Origin: Blastobasis lacticolella
Taxonomy: Eukaryota > Arthropoda > Insecta > Lepidoptera > Blastobasidae
NCBI GenBank assembly: GCA_905147135.1
Contig: LR990044.1
Span: 17,054,122-17,118,121, forward strand
Length of the DNA: 64,000 bases
Reading direction: 5' to 3'
The translations under genes and the position numbers were made by a program. The notes beneath the pieces are model-generated. The model ran no database searches. It was not told the origin of the DNA and was given only the letters and a program-made list of their open reading frames with translations. Shown piece by piece: positions 55,277-64,000 of this stretch (the stretch's first letter is position 1; each line of letters opens with the position of its first letter).

Positions 55277-56089
55277 TTGAAAAACATACTTAAGATAGCT
55301 ACATAACTAAAACAGAATTCGTTCAATTGATAAATCGTTCTACACAAATAAGTAGGTACTATGTCCTACTAAAATGGTTCACTCATCTAGGGACCTACGT
55401 AGCGTAGGGAACCACTTATGAGACTAGTTTTGTTGAAACAGATTACAGACAGGTTTTACTAAATACCTACATGTTTTCATGAACAGATAAAAGCGTTGTC
55501 TTTTCTGCCTATTTCCCGTCGGAAAAGAACCTCCTAACGATACGATTAGGTACTAGCTAGGTAGCATATCTTAAAGTCTAGCTAGAACCTAGACCTTTAA
55601 AGCATGTAGGTACGTACCTTTTTAAAGTTATTTTATGAAAACAAACAGCGTCAGGTGCCATACTTTCTTGCTTTGTTGTGGCTCGGATGACTGATAGGTA
55701 TTAACTATCAAGTAAGCTTGCACTCGTATCGTAGCGTAGCTAGGTAGGTACACTCCATACACACATATACACAACACTACGCAAGCTCTGGTTGCTATGC
55801 AATACGTAAATAGGTAGGTACCATGGTGTTTGGCCTACTGCTAGCTTGCATTCATACACAGAATAATGATTATCACAATACTTAAACGTTGAACGCTGAA
55901 CACAGACAAGACTACGTTAATACTGGTACCTGAAGCTATAAATCATTCGTTCACATCGTTAACACTCTTATCACAGTTATCTTCACAATAGGTACTTAGG
56001 TATCCTACAACTACAACGCAACAATCATTTCGGTCACGCGAAAAGCTAAAAACTGAATGAACGAATACGACGCGAAAGTAGGCAAATTT
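55277..56089. other. No gene seen; rich in TAGGTA words
   Basis: Contains many TAGGTA/TACCTA words but no tandem order. No coding frame is supported. Confidence 0.4.
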
Positions 56090-56260
56090 CGGCAATGGAA
56101 GTCGCGCCGTGGGTCAAACCACAAAATAAAGAACGGCCCGCCAAAGTATTCTATTTTTAGATTTTGTAGTTTTCAGTTTCTATTTTGATGTCAAAAGCGC
56201 CGCCACAGCTCCGGCGCCGGCCTTGACCTTGACGGCACGTGCAAAAGGATTCGTACTTAG
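56090..56260. promoter_or_regulatory. GC-rich patch with nuclear-receptor-type site
   Basis: A GC-rich patch ('gcgccgccacagctccggcg') in AT-rich DNA. It includes TGACCTTGA (56224-56232), the extended half-site (TCAAGGTCA) bound by FTZ-F1/ERR-type receptors, with an overlapping CCTTGACC. It could be a promoter or enhancer, but no transcript start or exon was found next to it. Confidence 0.25.
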
Positions 56261-56922
56261 GGATCCGTGTTTTAGGGGTCTAACTTATTTCGCCTTTTAT
56301 GTTCTCTCGTTTTATGTTCTCCTGGTAGTTGCACCATAATGTTGATTTTTTTTTATTTGTTAAAGTGAGTCTCAAGCGAATCCAACTGTGGGCTTAATAA
56401 TAATCCTTATGGCGATGGCCTACATTTGCTTATCACGATTTTATCGGGTAGTTTGGTACAATGACAGTAACCTAGACAGTAATTTCTAAAATTGTGTTTG
56501 GGTCCGTGCTCCACCTAGGTGACCTAGGTTCTCCAATTGGGTGAAGCATGGGATATTTACAGGTAAAGCTCCATCAACTAAGAATCATTAAGTTAATTTT
56601 AGTTGATAAGAAATGTTCGTGAAAACGATAGGTACGATTACCTGCGCGACACTGAAACATGACTGACAGACATGACATGAGAAAGCAAACTCGTAAAAAG
56701 ACAAAGATGTTACATTAATTAGAGTTTGCTACATTAATATGCTACAGTAATTTGAATAAGACTACTTTGCTATTAGTTAGGTGGTGGTGCACTTTCGTAA
56801 AAACTATGAATGAACCTTTTGAATTAAAATCATAATTGATTACAATATTTTTTTGTACAGAACCCTCGAAACCAAAAAATACAAAACGGATTATTTAGAC
56901 CTCCTTAATATTGCGCCTAGTA

Positions 56923-57363
56923 CGTGGGGTGTCCATAAAATAAGCCAGTGCAAATACAGGCATGACGCATTTCATCTTAGTCCTCACAGTGACAACGCAT
57001 CTGCTGTTCTGCATGTTTGTTGCCTGCAACCTAAATGCTTAAATCCTAGTACGTAAATAGTGTTGCTAGGTATTTTTTCAGCTATTCAAATTTAATATTC
57101 ACCTTCTTGAATTCAAACATGAGTAGAATTTAATAATTACTATTAGATAGGTACTAAAATGACATCTTTCCTTATTTCGGAGCTGGCGGAAAAGTTCAAC
57201 GAGAAATGCATAAACTTGTGCCAAGACTCACCACATGCATTCAACAGGATGTAGACTGAGTGAAAAAATAGACAAAAAAGTATAACAACAATATCGTGTA
57301 GTTTTGCTGCACTTTCCAAAAATATTAAAATCTAGTGAATGTACTTTATGGACACCCTGTGAT
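56923..57363. mobile_element. MITE with GGGTGTCCATAAA inverted ends
   Basis: 56927-56939 GGGTGTCCATAAA and its exact inverse at 57345-57357, about 440 bp, no coding frame. The (C)AGGGTGTCC end is of mariner-like type and similar to, but distinct from, the 34-bp termini nearby. Confidence 0.7.
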
Positions 57364-57950
57364 ATCAGTATCCCGTACATAGTCCACCTGCTTCAGTCAT
57401 GACTGCCTAGTACAATAGAAGATATGGCGCAGACGCGAAATCAAGCTGTAACTTTTTTCCTATTAATGTTTATTGTGTTTTCGCAATTAGTTTGAAGACT
57501 ATGTACCTAGGTGCAACATTGTGTTGAAGGCAACAAAAAACAAATAAATTAAAGTAGAAACAAACATCGAAATGTCTTGTTTTTGTGCCGGACTGCTCAC
57601 GAGCTGCTTGTAATAATAATTTAAACCAGCCACTTGAGGTATTGATCGTAGTGATCTTAAGATTGAATTTTAAAACTCATATGAAACGGTAGGTAGAAAA
57701 GACTTAAAGGCACAAAACCTATATCCTATCTGTAACTGGTAAAATTGTATTATTGAGTTGATTGACCTGATTATGAACTTGAGTGATCTATTACAACTGA
57801 TTTCTAGAGATGCGGTCTTTCGTTTTCAAAATGTGATTATCGACATTGAAAAAGAAAAAGTTCGATAGTCATTTTCTCGGTAACTATTCCAAGCACGAAA
57901 AAAATAATTGTACCTATCGTTTTAATACGTTTAGCACTCCATCCAGTTCA

Positions 57951-57984
57951 CGGCTTTATACATGTATTATGAAACACCCTGTAT
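57951..57984 (-). repeat. 34-bp terminal repeat, copy 2 (inverted)
   Basis: Exact inverse of 53898-53931. Another 120 bp inward (57820-57950) match 63871-64000 in inverse, so this copy and the one at 63837 belong to the same element family. Confidence 0.8.
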
Positions 57985-58651
57985 ACCTGTGCGTAGGTAT
58001 CAAATGATAGACTATACAGTATATTTTTCAATATGAAATTGCTAAATCATAAGTAGTAACATTAACACGCTTTACTTCACTAATAGCTGTCTATAGATTC
58101 TCAGCTCGTGGTCAATCCTTCGACCAAATCTGTACTAAGTCAGTGATAGGTAACAGTCTATCTGCTATCATAACACGTAATAACGGTCTACGAGTTACAC
58201 ATCAAGTAATCGTCACAGACCCGAACAACTGTTCACGGTGTCATCTCTACCAAAACAACATTATCTCTACTGTACAATATCAAAACTAAATCAGAAGTTT
58301 AATAATAAGAAGCTCTCACGTCTATTTGATACGCCAGTCATAGGTAACAACAGTCCATTTGTTGCCACACCAAAACTAAACAAGTAATAATCATCGTCAT
58401 CGATTTTAACTGTTCGAACTGCTCCCATTTTGAAACGATTTAACAATGTCTGTAATAACGAAGGCGTCCCATATCCAGGCGCCTTCTAAAAAAATTACAA
58501 CATAAAATTTGCCATCTACAGCCACAACATCCGAGACTTTCGGGGCTCTCAGCCCAATGAGTCACACACATGAGTCCCGGGTCACTCCAAGTCAGCCAAT
58601 AAATCAGGATGTTGACCTCAACAACAATTCAGGTACTTAAAAACTTGTACT
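57985..58651. other. Unassigned sequence inside the left arm
   Basis: AT-rich, with a small hairpin 'gaaggcgtcccatatccagg'/'cgccttc' near 58462. It has no counterpart in the right arm within this window. Confidence 0.4.
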
Positions 58652-59206
58652 GGCAGAAGGATATGAAATCTCACCATTGCCTCATCTTACTGGCACAACA
58701 ACAGAACTCGAAATAGTTACTTTATATCAGTAATCAAGGAAATTTCAGTACTCGAATCTTTAATTTATAAAACAGACTATTGAACTATCACCAAAATATC
58801 TGGACTTTCTCATCATCGTTATCGTTCAACACTTTCTCACAAAGCTTGAAACAACTACTTTCTATTAGCCACGCTCCCATAGCCTCTATCAGGCCGATAC
58901 GCAACCATAAAACTCTCCCATAGGCTCCATCAGCCCACCATCATTGATAAAACACGATCACTTTCATCCGATGAGCCAACAAATTTTGAGAAAACAAAAC
59001 GATCACTTAAATCTCATAAAAACCTCGGCTCGATAGTCGTCACGTATTGGGTTAGCTTCTTAGATAGATCCGTCTAACAAAGTCTTTATCCAGGTCAAAC
59101 TAAGTCACATTAACATAGTACACATGGTTATCGGTCGAACTAAGTCACAGGTTTATCTTTAGTTGCTCAAAACATAATTCGAAATTATCTACCGTCAATC
59201 AGTTCA
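58652..59206 (+). repeat. Long inverted repeat, left arm
   Basis: About 555 bp that match 63288-63834 inverted, e.g. 'ggcagaaggatatgaaatct', 'caaagcttgaaacaactact', 'cctcggctcgatagtcgtca' and 'ctaccgtcaatcagttca'. By eye roughly four in five bases agree, with small gaps. No protein is coded. Confidence 0.85.
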
Positions 59207-59614
59207 CTAGTAAGTGTTTACTTTTAACTACCTTTTTTTTTGTAGTATTCAAAGAAACGTACATCGGTGATCCCATTTTTACCGCGGATATACAATAACA
59301 AACATTATACTGAAATATAGAAAATTTCGTTCGAATTTCTCCTGTTAAATGTAAACATACACGCCAATCATTTTTCTCTTTCTTTTTTTCTCGATACATG
59401 TTTGCACCCTCCCGCTCGCATAGAAATCGCGGAGATCTGTACGGGGTCATTATTAAATTTGCACATTCGAAGCCTATGTGAAGCCTATCCTATCTCTAAG
59501 TCACAACATCCTAAAGTACACCAGCTAATTGTTCCACAAACTCACTGCTACGGCATCCCTGCCACACTGTTATTATTATATTTACTTAGTTTTACTTTAC
59601 ACAAATATTTACTT

Positions 59615-59850
59615 CATCAGCAATCTGGAACGACTTATGGTGACGGGAAAAGTCGAAAGCAAGAGACCCAGAGGCCAAAGTCCGAAGAGATGGGTGGACC
59701 AAATATTCGAACGATACATCCGTCAACGTCGCATTACATCAGGCGACTGATCGAAACCGATGGAGACATGCAGTTGACAAACTCCGAAGATGTCACGATC
59801 CTCAGCAGTGAGGCAACGATCAAGAATAAGAAGTCACCACCATAACGATA
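59615..59850 (+). pseudogene. RTE-type LINE C-terminal fragment
   Basis: Reads RLMVTGKVESKRPRGQSPKR and WVDQIFERYIRQRR, the basic C-terminal tail common in animal RTE elements, then breaks by frameshift. It abuts the 3' end of the jockey-type LINE lying on the other strand. Confidence 0.75.
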
Positions 59851-60092
59851 CTTACGTACTTAATTTATAAAAATAATAGGACTATGCTTTGAAGTACTTC
59901 TTATTCTTGTTCTCCGATAACTGACGTGATGTTGTGTCTGGTGTGACGAAAAGCTCGTGGAACTGGAGGAAGTGTCCAGGGATTTTTGTCCTCGATGAAG
60001 TCAGCAATTTTATAGTATGATTTCTTAAGTAGTTTGCTCTTAAGCCAAGATTTGTACTTATGAAGAGGCAATTCCTGGATGTCCTGCGGTAA

Positions 60093-60633
60093 TCTATATA
60101 TATAAAAGAAAGTCGTGTTTGTTACAACACTTATAACTCGAGAACGGCTGGACCGATTGCCATGGTTTTTGATTTGTTGGATTTGTTTCCTTCCCGAATA
60201 GCAGAATACATCTAAAAAAAAAAAAAAAACTAAAAAAAAAAAAAAAAACGGTAGGTGTAGGGTAGGTGTAGGGTAGGGGTAGGTGTAGGGTAGGTGTAGG
60301 GTAGGTGTAGGGTAGGTGTAGGGAAGGTGTAGGGTAGGTGTAGGGTAGGTGTAGGGTAGGTGTAGGGTAGGTGTAGGGTAGGTGTAGGGTAGGTGTAGGG
60401 TAGGTGTAGGGTAGGTGTAGGGTAGGTGTAGGGTAGGTGTAGGGTAGGTGTAGGGTAGGTGTAGGGTAGGGGTAGGTGTAGGGTAGGTGTAGGGTAGGTG
60501 TAGAGTAGGTGTAGGGTAGGTGTAGGGTAAGTGTACGGTAAGTGTACGGTAGGTGTAGGGTAAGTGTACGGTAGGTGTAGGGTAGGTGTAGGGTTAGAAC
60601 GCTACGCGAACGAAGTCGCGCCGGGTCAGCTAG
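60093..60633 (+). mobile_element. Helitron carrying a minisatellite, inserted in the LINE ORF
   Basis: Starts TCTATATATATAAAAGAAAG after A (60092), contains 'ggctggaccgattgccatgg' and ends 'cgcgccgggtcagctag' before T (60634). Two A runs (about 60213-60248) precede an expanded 11-bp array. Removing it joins the LINE frame exactly at YNK/LPQ, so the insertion point is certain. Confidence 0.9.
60250..60596 (+). repeat. Minisatellite, 11-bp unit GGGTAGGTGTA
   Basis: About 30 tandem copies of an 11-bp unit inside the Helitron. Single-base variants (AAGTGTACGGT) are clustered near the 3' end, and two shorter units are present. The long - strand frame across it (TLHLPYTYPTP repeats) is a by-product. 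Confidence 0.9.
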
Positions 60634-62437
60634 TTTGTTATAAAAAAGAACACAGTGGCCAACAAATGAAGACTTCACTTTTGTCAGTCTGAAGCGTTCA
60701 GTGACCAACCTGTTTCTGTGTCTGGTATTGTAATTATGAGTATCTGAATTTTTATTATAATTAAAGTTATTTTTATATATGTAAATAAGGTTGAAATATA
60801 TGTACTGACATGCTACGGTTAAAATATTAATTTCTTTAAAAATATCTCTCAATGAGACCCGAGGACCCAAACTGTATATGGATCTGATTGCCCGTTTTTG
60901 CAAGATAAAGATATCTTGGATATCAGCTGCCGAACCCCATAGCATTAATCCATAGGCCATTATGCTATGAAAATAGCTGAAGTATACTGTTCTCGCTGTT
61001 TCAATATCAGTGAGACTTTAAATTCTTTTAATTGCATAAATTGCAGAACTCAATCTATTACTTAGTGTAGCAAGCTGATGTTTCCATTGTAGTTTCTGAT
61101 CCAAAGTAAAACCGAGGAAAACTGTGGAATCAGAAAATGTTAAAATATTTTTGTCTAAAACAAGATCAAACTTATCCACCTTCACATTCGGCATCTGAAA
61201 AAGCACACACTTTGTCTTTTTTGGGTTCAGATATAAATTATTGATTTCAAACCATTCATGCAACTGCGAAAGAGTCCTATTTACGTCGTCATAATTGTTT
61301 TTATTTCTGTCAACCTTAAATACTAAAGAAGTGTCATCCGCAAATAGGACTATCTCACAGAGCTTATTTAAAAAGAAAGGCAAGTCATTGATGTACGTTA
61401 AAAACAGGAAAGGCCCCAAAATAGAACCTTGTGGCACTCCCATATCCACAGGACATCCATTAGATATGAAATCATTAACTTTTACCTTTTGTACTCTGTC
61501 ATTTAAATATGATTTTAGAAGGAAAAGAGCATTGCCATTTATGCCATAGTGCATCAACTTCTTTAGCAGGGTGTCATGATGAACACAATCAAATGCTTTG
61601 GAAAGATCACAAAAAATCCCAATAGCATTCTGTGATCTCTCCCAAGCACTGTAGATGTGTTTAATCAATTCGACACCTGTATCAACTGTTGATCGGCCTT
61701 TAGTGAAACCAAACTGACTTTTATGAAATAGACCATGTGATGTAAAGTGAGCAAGTAACTGCTTCAGAACAATTTTTTCAAAGATCTTGGTCAGTACTGG
61801 TAAGACTGATATTGGCCTAAAGTTAGAAGGGTCTGTTTTTTCACCATTTTTATAGAGAGGCACTATTTTACTAAGCTTCATTAGACTGGGAAAAGATCCC
61901 TCATCCACACTACTGTTAAAAATGAGTGCGAGCTGTGGAGCTATACTCTTTATTATACCCTTAATCACACAGACTGACATGCCCCAAATATCTTCAGTCT
62001 TTTTCATGTTTAGGGAGCTGAAAGCTTTTAATATGTCGTTTTCAGATATATGCTAAAATTTAAAAACAGTTGTACACTTAGGGACATGGTCTTGTATTAA
62101 TTGTTCTGCTAAGTTAGTGGAAGAGCGAAGATTACTTGTTGTATTGCAAGCAATGCTTGAGAAATACTCATTAAAGCAATTTGCTATTTCTTGGTCATTT
62201 TTTATGACGTTGTTGTTTATGTGCAATTCAAAATGACGATCATGGTTTATGACTTTGCCTGTTTCATTATTTATAATTTGCCAGGTGGCTTTTACTTTTT
62301 TACTAGCTTCATTTAATTTAGCTTTAATGAAAATAGCTTTTGCATTCTGACAAACTCTTTTGAACATTTTGGAATATGTCCTTACATACAATGCAACACT
62401 TTCGGATTTATTGGCAGATTTGGATTTCTTCATGAGG

Positions 62438-62717
62438 GAAGAATATTGGCCGAAGGGTGTGGTGTACCGGCGATTCCGTGGGCGACCTAGAATTTCCGGT
62501 GCCGCCGAACGACATTAAGTGATAGTTATTTTTAAGATATTAATAAGTTTTATTTTTATATATTAGTTTACAATTTATAATAATTTGTATGTAGGTATAG
62601 GTTTTATCTTTGTCTGTATTTTGTATTAGTTTATTTTGTATTTATGTTGTTTGTGTATTTATAAATATGGGCCTCAGTTGCCTGAAATAAATGAATAAAT
62701 AAATAAAATAAATAAAT
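62438..62717 (+). mobile_element. 5'-truncated LINE inserted in the jockey-type LINE
   Basis: Begins in the last codons of an ORF (VVYRRFRGRPRISGAAERH then stop, near 62460-62517). It continues with 3' UTR and ends 'cctgaaataaatgaataaat' plus AAATA repeats. The - strand ORF of the host LINE is readable on both sides (WATPGIYKSRIRLYELYSIK upstream, MKKSKSANKSES downstream), so the insertion is unambiguous. Confidence 0.8.
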
Positions 62718-63287
62718 AAATTTATTATGGGACTTTATGCTATATAATTCATATAGTCTTATTCGGCTTTTGTAGATACCTGGGGTAGCCCAATCACAAA
62801 ATTTGACCTTATTACACTATTTAAATTCTTTTATTTTAAATATATTTTGGAATTCCAAATTTATTTCATTAAACATTGTACTGTAAAGGTGATTTGAAGT
62901 ATTCGATTCTGAAATGAATGAGGCCATTCTTTTGTCAATGTTTGCTGAAAATGATTTCAGACGCTTTTTAGTGATGAGTCTGCATTTAATTATATGTGGT
63001 TTCAATACTATTTTTGCGGGCAACTCTACACCTATTCCAAAATGATCAGATCCAAGACAATTCAGGACAAACCTGTTGGATACCTCACAATCACAAAACA
63101 TATTATCAAGACAAGTTGATGACGATTTAGTGACTCTAGTGGGTTCCAAAAATTCGTTTCTGAGTTGAAAAGATCCGAACAACGATATCAATCTCTTGCA
63201 TCGAGAAGAATCGTCCAACATTTTAACGTTAAAGTCTCTACATACCATGACGTATTTCTTACTACTAGTAACTTGTAACTACTATGA

Positions 63288-63834
63288 TGAACTGATTGAC
63301 GGTAGATAATTTCGAATTATGTTCTGAGTAACTAAAGATAAACCTGTGACTTAGTTCGACCGAAAACCCTTTGTACTATGTTAATGTGACTTAGTTTGAC
63401 CTGGATAAAAACTTTGTTAGACGGATCTATCTAAAGCTAACTCAATGTGTGACGGCTATCGAGCCGAGGTTTTTATAAGATTTATGTGATAGTTTTGTCT
63501 TCTCAAAATTTGTTGAATCATGTGATGGAGGTGATCGTGTTTTATCAATGATGGTGGGCTAATGGAGAGAGATGAGGAGTTTTATGGTTGCTTACCGGCC
63601 TGATGGAGGCTATGGGAGCGTGGCTTATGAAGGTAGTTGTTTCAAGCTTTGTGAGAAAATGTTGAACGTCCAGATATTGTGGTGATTGTTGAATAGTCGG
63701 TTTTATAAATTAACTTTAGCTTCGAGTACTGAAATTTCCTTGATTACCGATATAAAGTAACTTTTTCGAGTTCTTTAGTTATACCAGTAAGATGAGGCAG
63801 TGTTAGCAATGGTGAGATTTTATATCCTTCTGCC
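63288..63834 (-). repeat. Long inverted repeat, right arm
   Basis: Inverse of 58652-59206. Between the arms lie the jockey-type LINE and an RTE fragment. Confidence 0.85.
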
Positions 63835-63836
63835 AT

Positions 63837-64000
63837 ATACAGGGTGTTTCATAATACATGTATAAAGCCGTGAACTGGATGGAGTGCTAAACGTATTAAA
63901 ACGATAGGTACAATTATTTTTTTCGTGCGTGGAATAGTAAGCGAGAAAATGACTATCGAACTTTTACCTTTTCAATGTCGATAATCGACATTTTGAAAAC
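63837..64000 (+). mobile_element. Mariner-like end, copy 3, running off the window
   Basis: 34-bp terminus at 63837-63870, then 130 bp matching 57820-57950 inverted, up to the last base of the window. The element continues beyond the window. Confidence 0.75.

Larger units (their letters stand above)
53932..57950. other. Interior of the 34-bp-TIR-bounded stretch
   Basis: About 4.0 kb between inverted 34-bp termini. It holds a 60-bp direct repeat (54098-54158 and 54484-54543), an inverted SINE pair (54650-55276), a GC-rich patch (56090-56260) and a 440-bp MITE (56923-57363). No transposase is recognisable. It may be one composite element or two unrelated element ends. Confidence 0.4.
59860..63286 (-). 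pseudogene. Jockey/CR1-type LINE, long and nearly continuous ORF2 with nested insertions
   Basis: The - strand frame starts mid-endonuclease (MVCRDFNVKMLDDSS at 63248; CLDNMF; LGSDHFGIGVEL) and ends at a stop at 59901. Seen in the RT part (62007-61018): FRPISVLPVLTKIFEKIVLK, GVELIKHIYSAWERSQN, CDLSKAFDCVHHDTLLKKL, MGVPQGSILGPFLF and IVLFADDTSLVFKV (catalytic DD, near 61340). The C-terminal part reads GLMLWGSAADIQDIFILQKR and HNYNTRHRNRLV. Damage is limited: in-frame stops at 62817, 62053 and 61018, a LINE insertion (62438-62717) and a Helitron (60093-60633). No frameshift was found in the joins I checked. The 5' end is missing. All RT catalytic boxes survive, so it is a fairly recent, now inactive copy. 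Confidence 0.9.

Noticed and set aside
53898..57984. LTR retrotransposon or endogenous virus
   Set aside because: The termini are inverted, not direct. No gag, protease, integrase or envelope-like frame was seen here or elsewhere in the window.
59823..59909. 14-bp inverted pair AAGAATAAGAAGT / ACTTCTTATTCTT as a functional hairpin
   Set aside because: The two arms fall in the coding ends of two different LINE fragments, so chance similarity of A-rich codons is the simpler explanation.
60250..60596. Telomere-type repeat
   Set aside because: The unit is GGGTAGGTGTA, not the insect TTAGG, and it sits inside a Helitron.
60094..60960. 288-codon protein with TLHLPYTYPTP repeats
   Set aside because: The frame is the LINE C-terminus run into a Helitron minisatellite. 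It is not a gene.

Overview
The window looks like AT-rich, repeat-laden nuclear DNA of a moth or butterfly (Lepidoptera). The evidence is the mixture of repeats: tRNA-headed SINEs, RTE-type LINEs ending in GATGAT runs, jockey/CR1-type LINEs with AATAAA-like tails, many short Helitrons ending in CTAG inserted between A and T, and intron-split genes with canonical GT-AG junctions. Nothing prokaryotic or viral was recognised.

Two host genes can be supported. On the + strand, a leucine-rich-repeat cell-surface protein, most likely the insect adhesion protein connectin, is coded by two exons (14536-15589 and 18530-18975). A GC-rich candidate promoter and untranslated first exon lies about 14 kb upstream (about 480-715), followed by a tandem repeat (766-1990). 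On the - strand, a small secreted protein of unknown family is split over four short exons between 51976 and 48649. Its phases join cleanly except at exon 3, where a donor site seems to have been lost. Its introns are packed with transposons.

The rest is mobile DNA. 19.5-24.7 kb: SINE, RTE remnants, a hAT-like element and a nearly full-length RTE with an 18-bp target duplication. 25-33 kb: a second SINE family, a CR1-type LINE nested in another repeat and itself carrying a Helitron, and duplicated composite repeats. 34-47.9 kb: scattered LINE, SINE and Helitron pieces, a strong 65-nt hairpin, and RTE and CR1/L2 remnants. 49.7-50.3 kb: a 515-bp MITE with 39-bp terminal inverted repeats. 53-58 kb: a 16-bp minisatellite and a 4.1-kb stretch bounded by perfect 34-bp inverted termini. 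58-64 kb: a large inverted repeat enclosing a fairly intact jockey-type LINE that has been hit by a Helitron and another LINE.

The mobile elements are related to each other. The 3' end of the commonest SINE matches the 3' end of the RTE at 21861-24704, which suggests that RTE supplied the SINE's retrotransposition machinery. Family names are by eye from motifs; no database search was possible.
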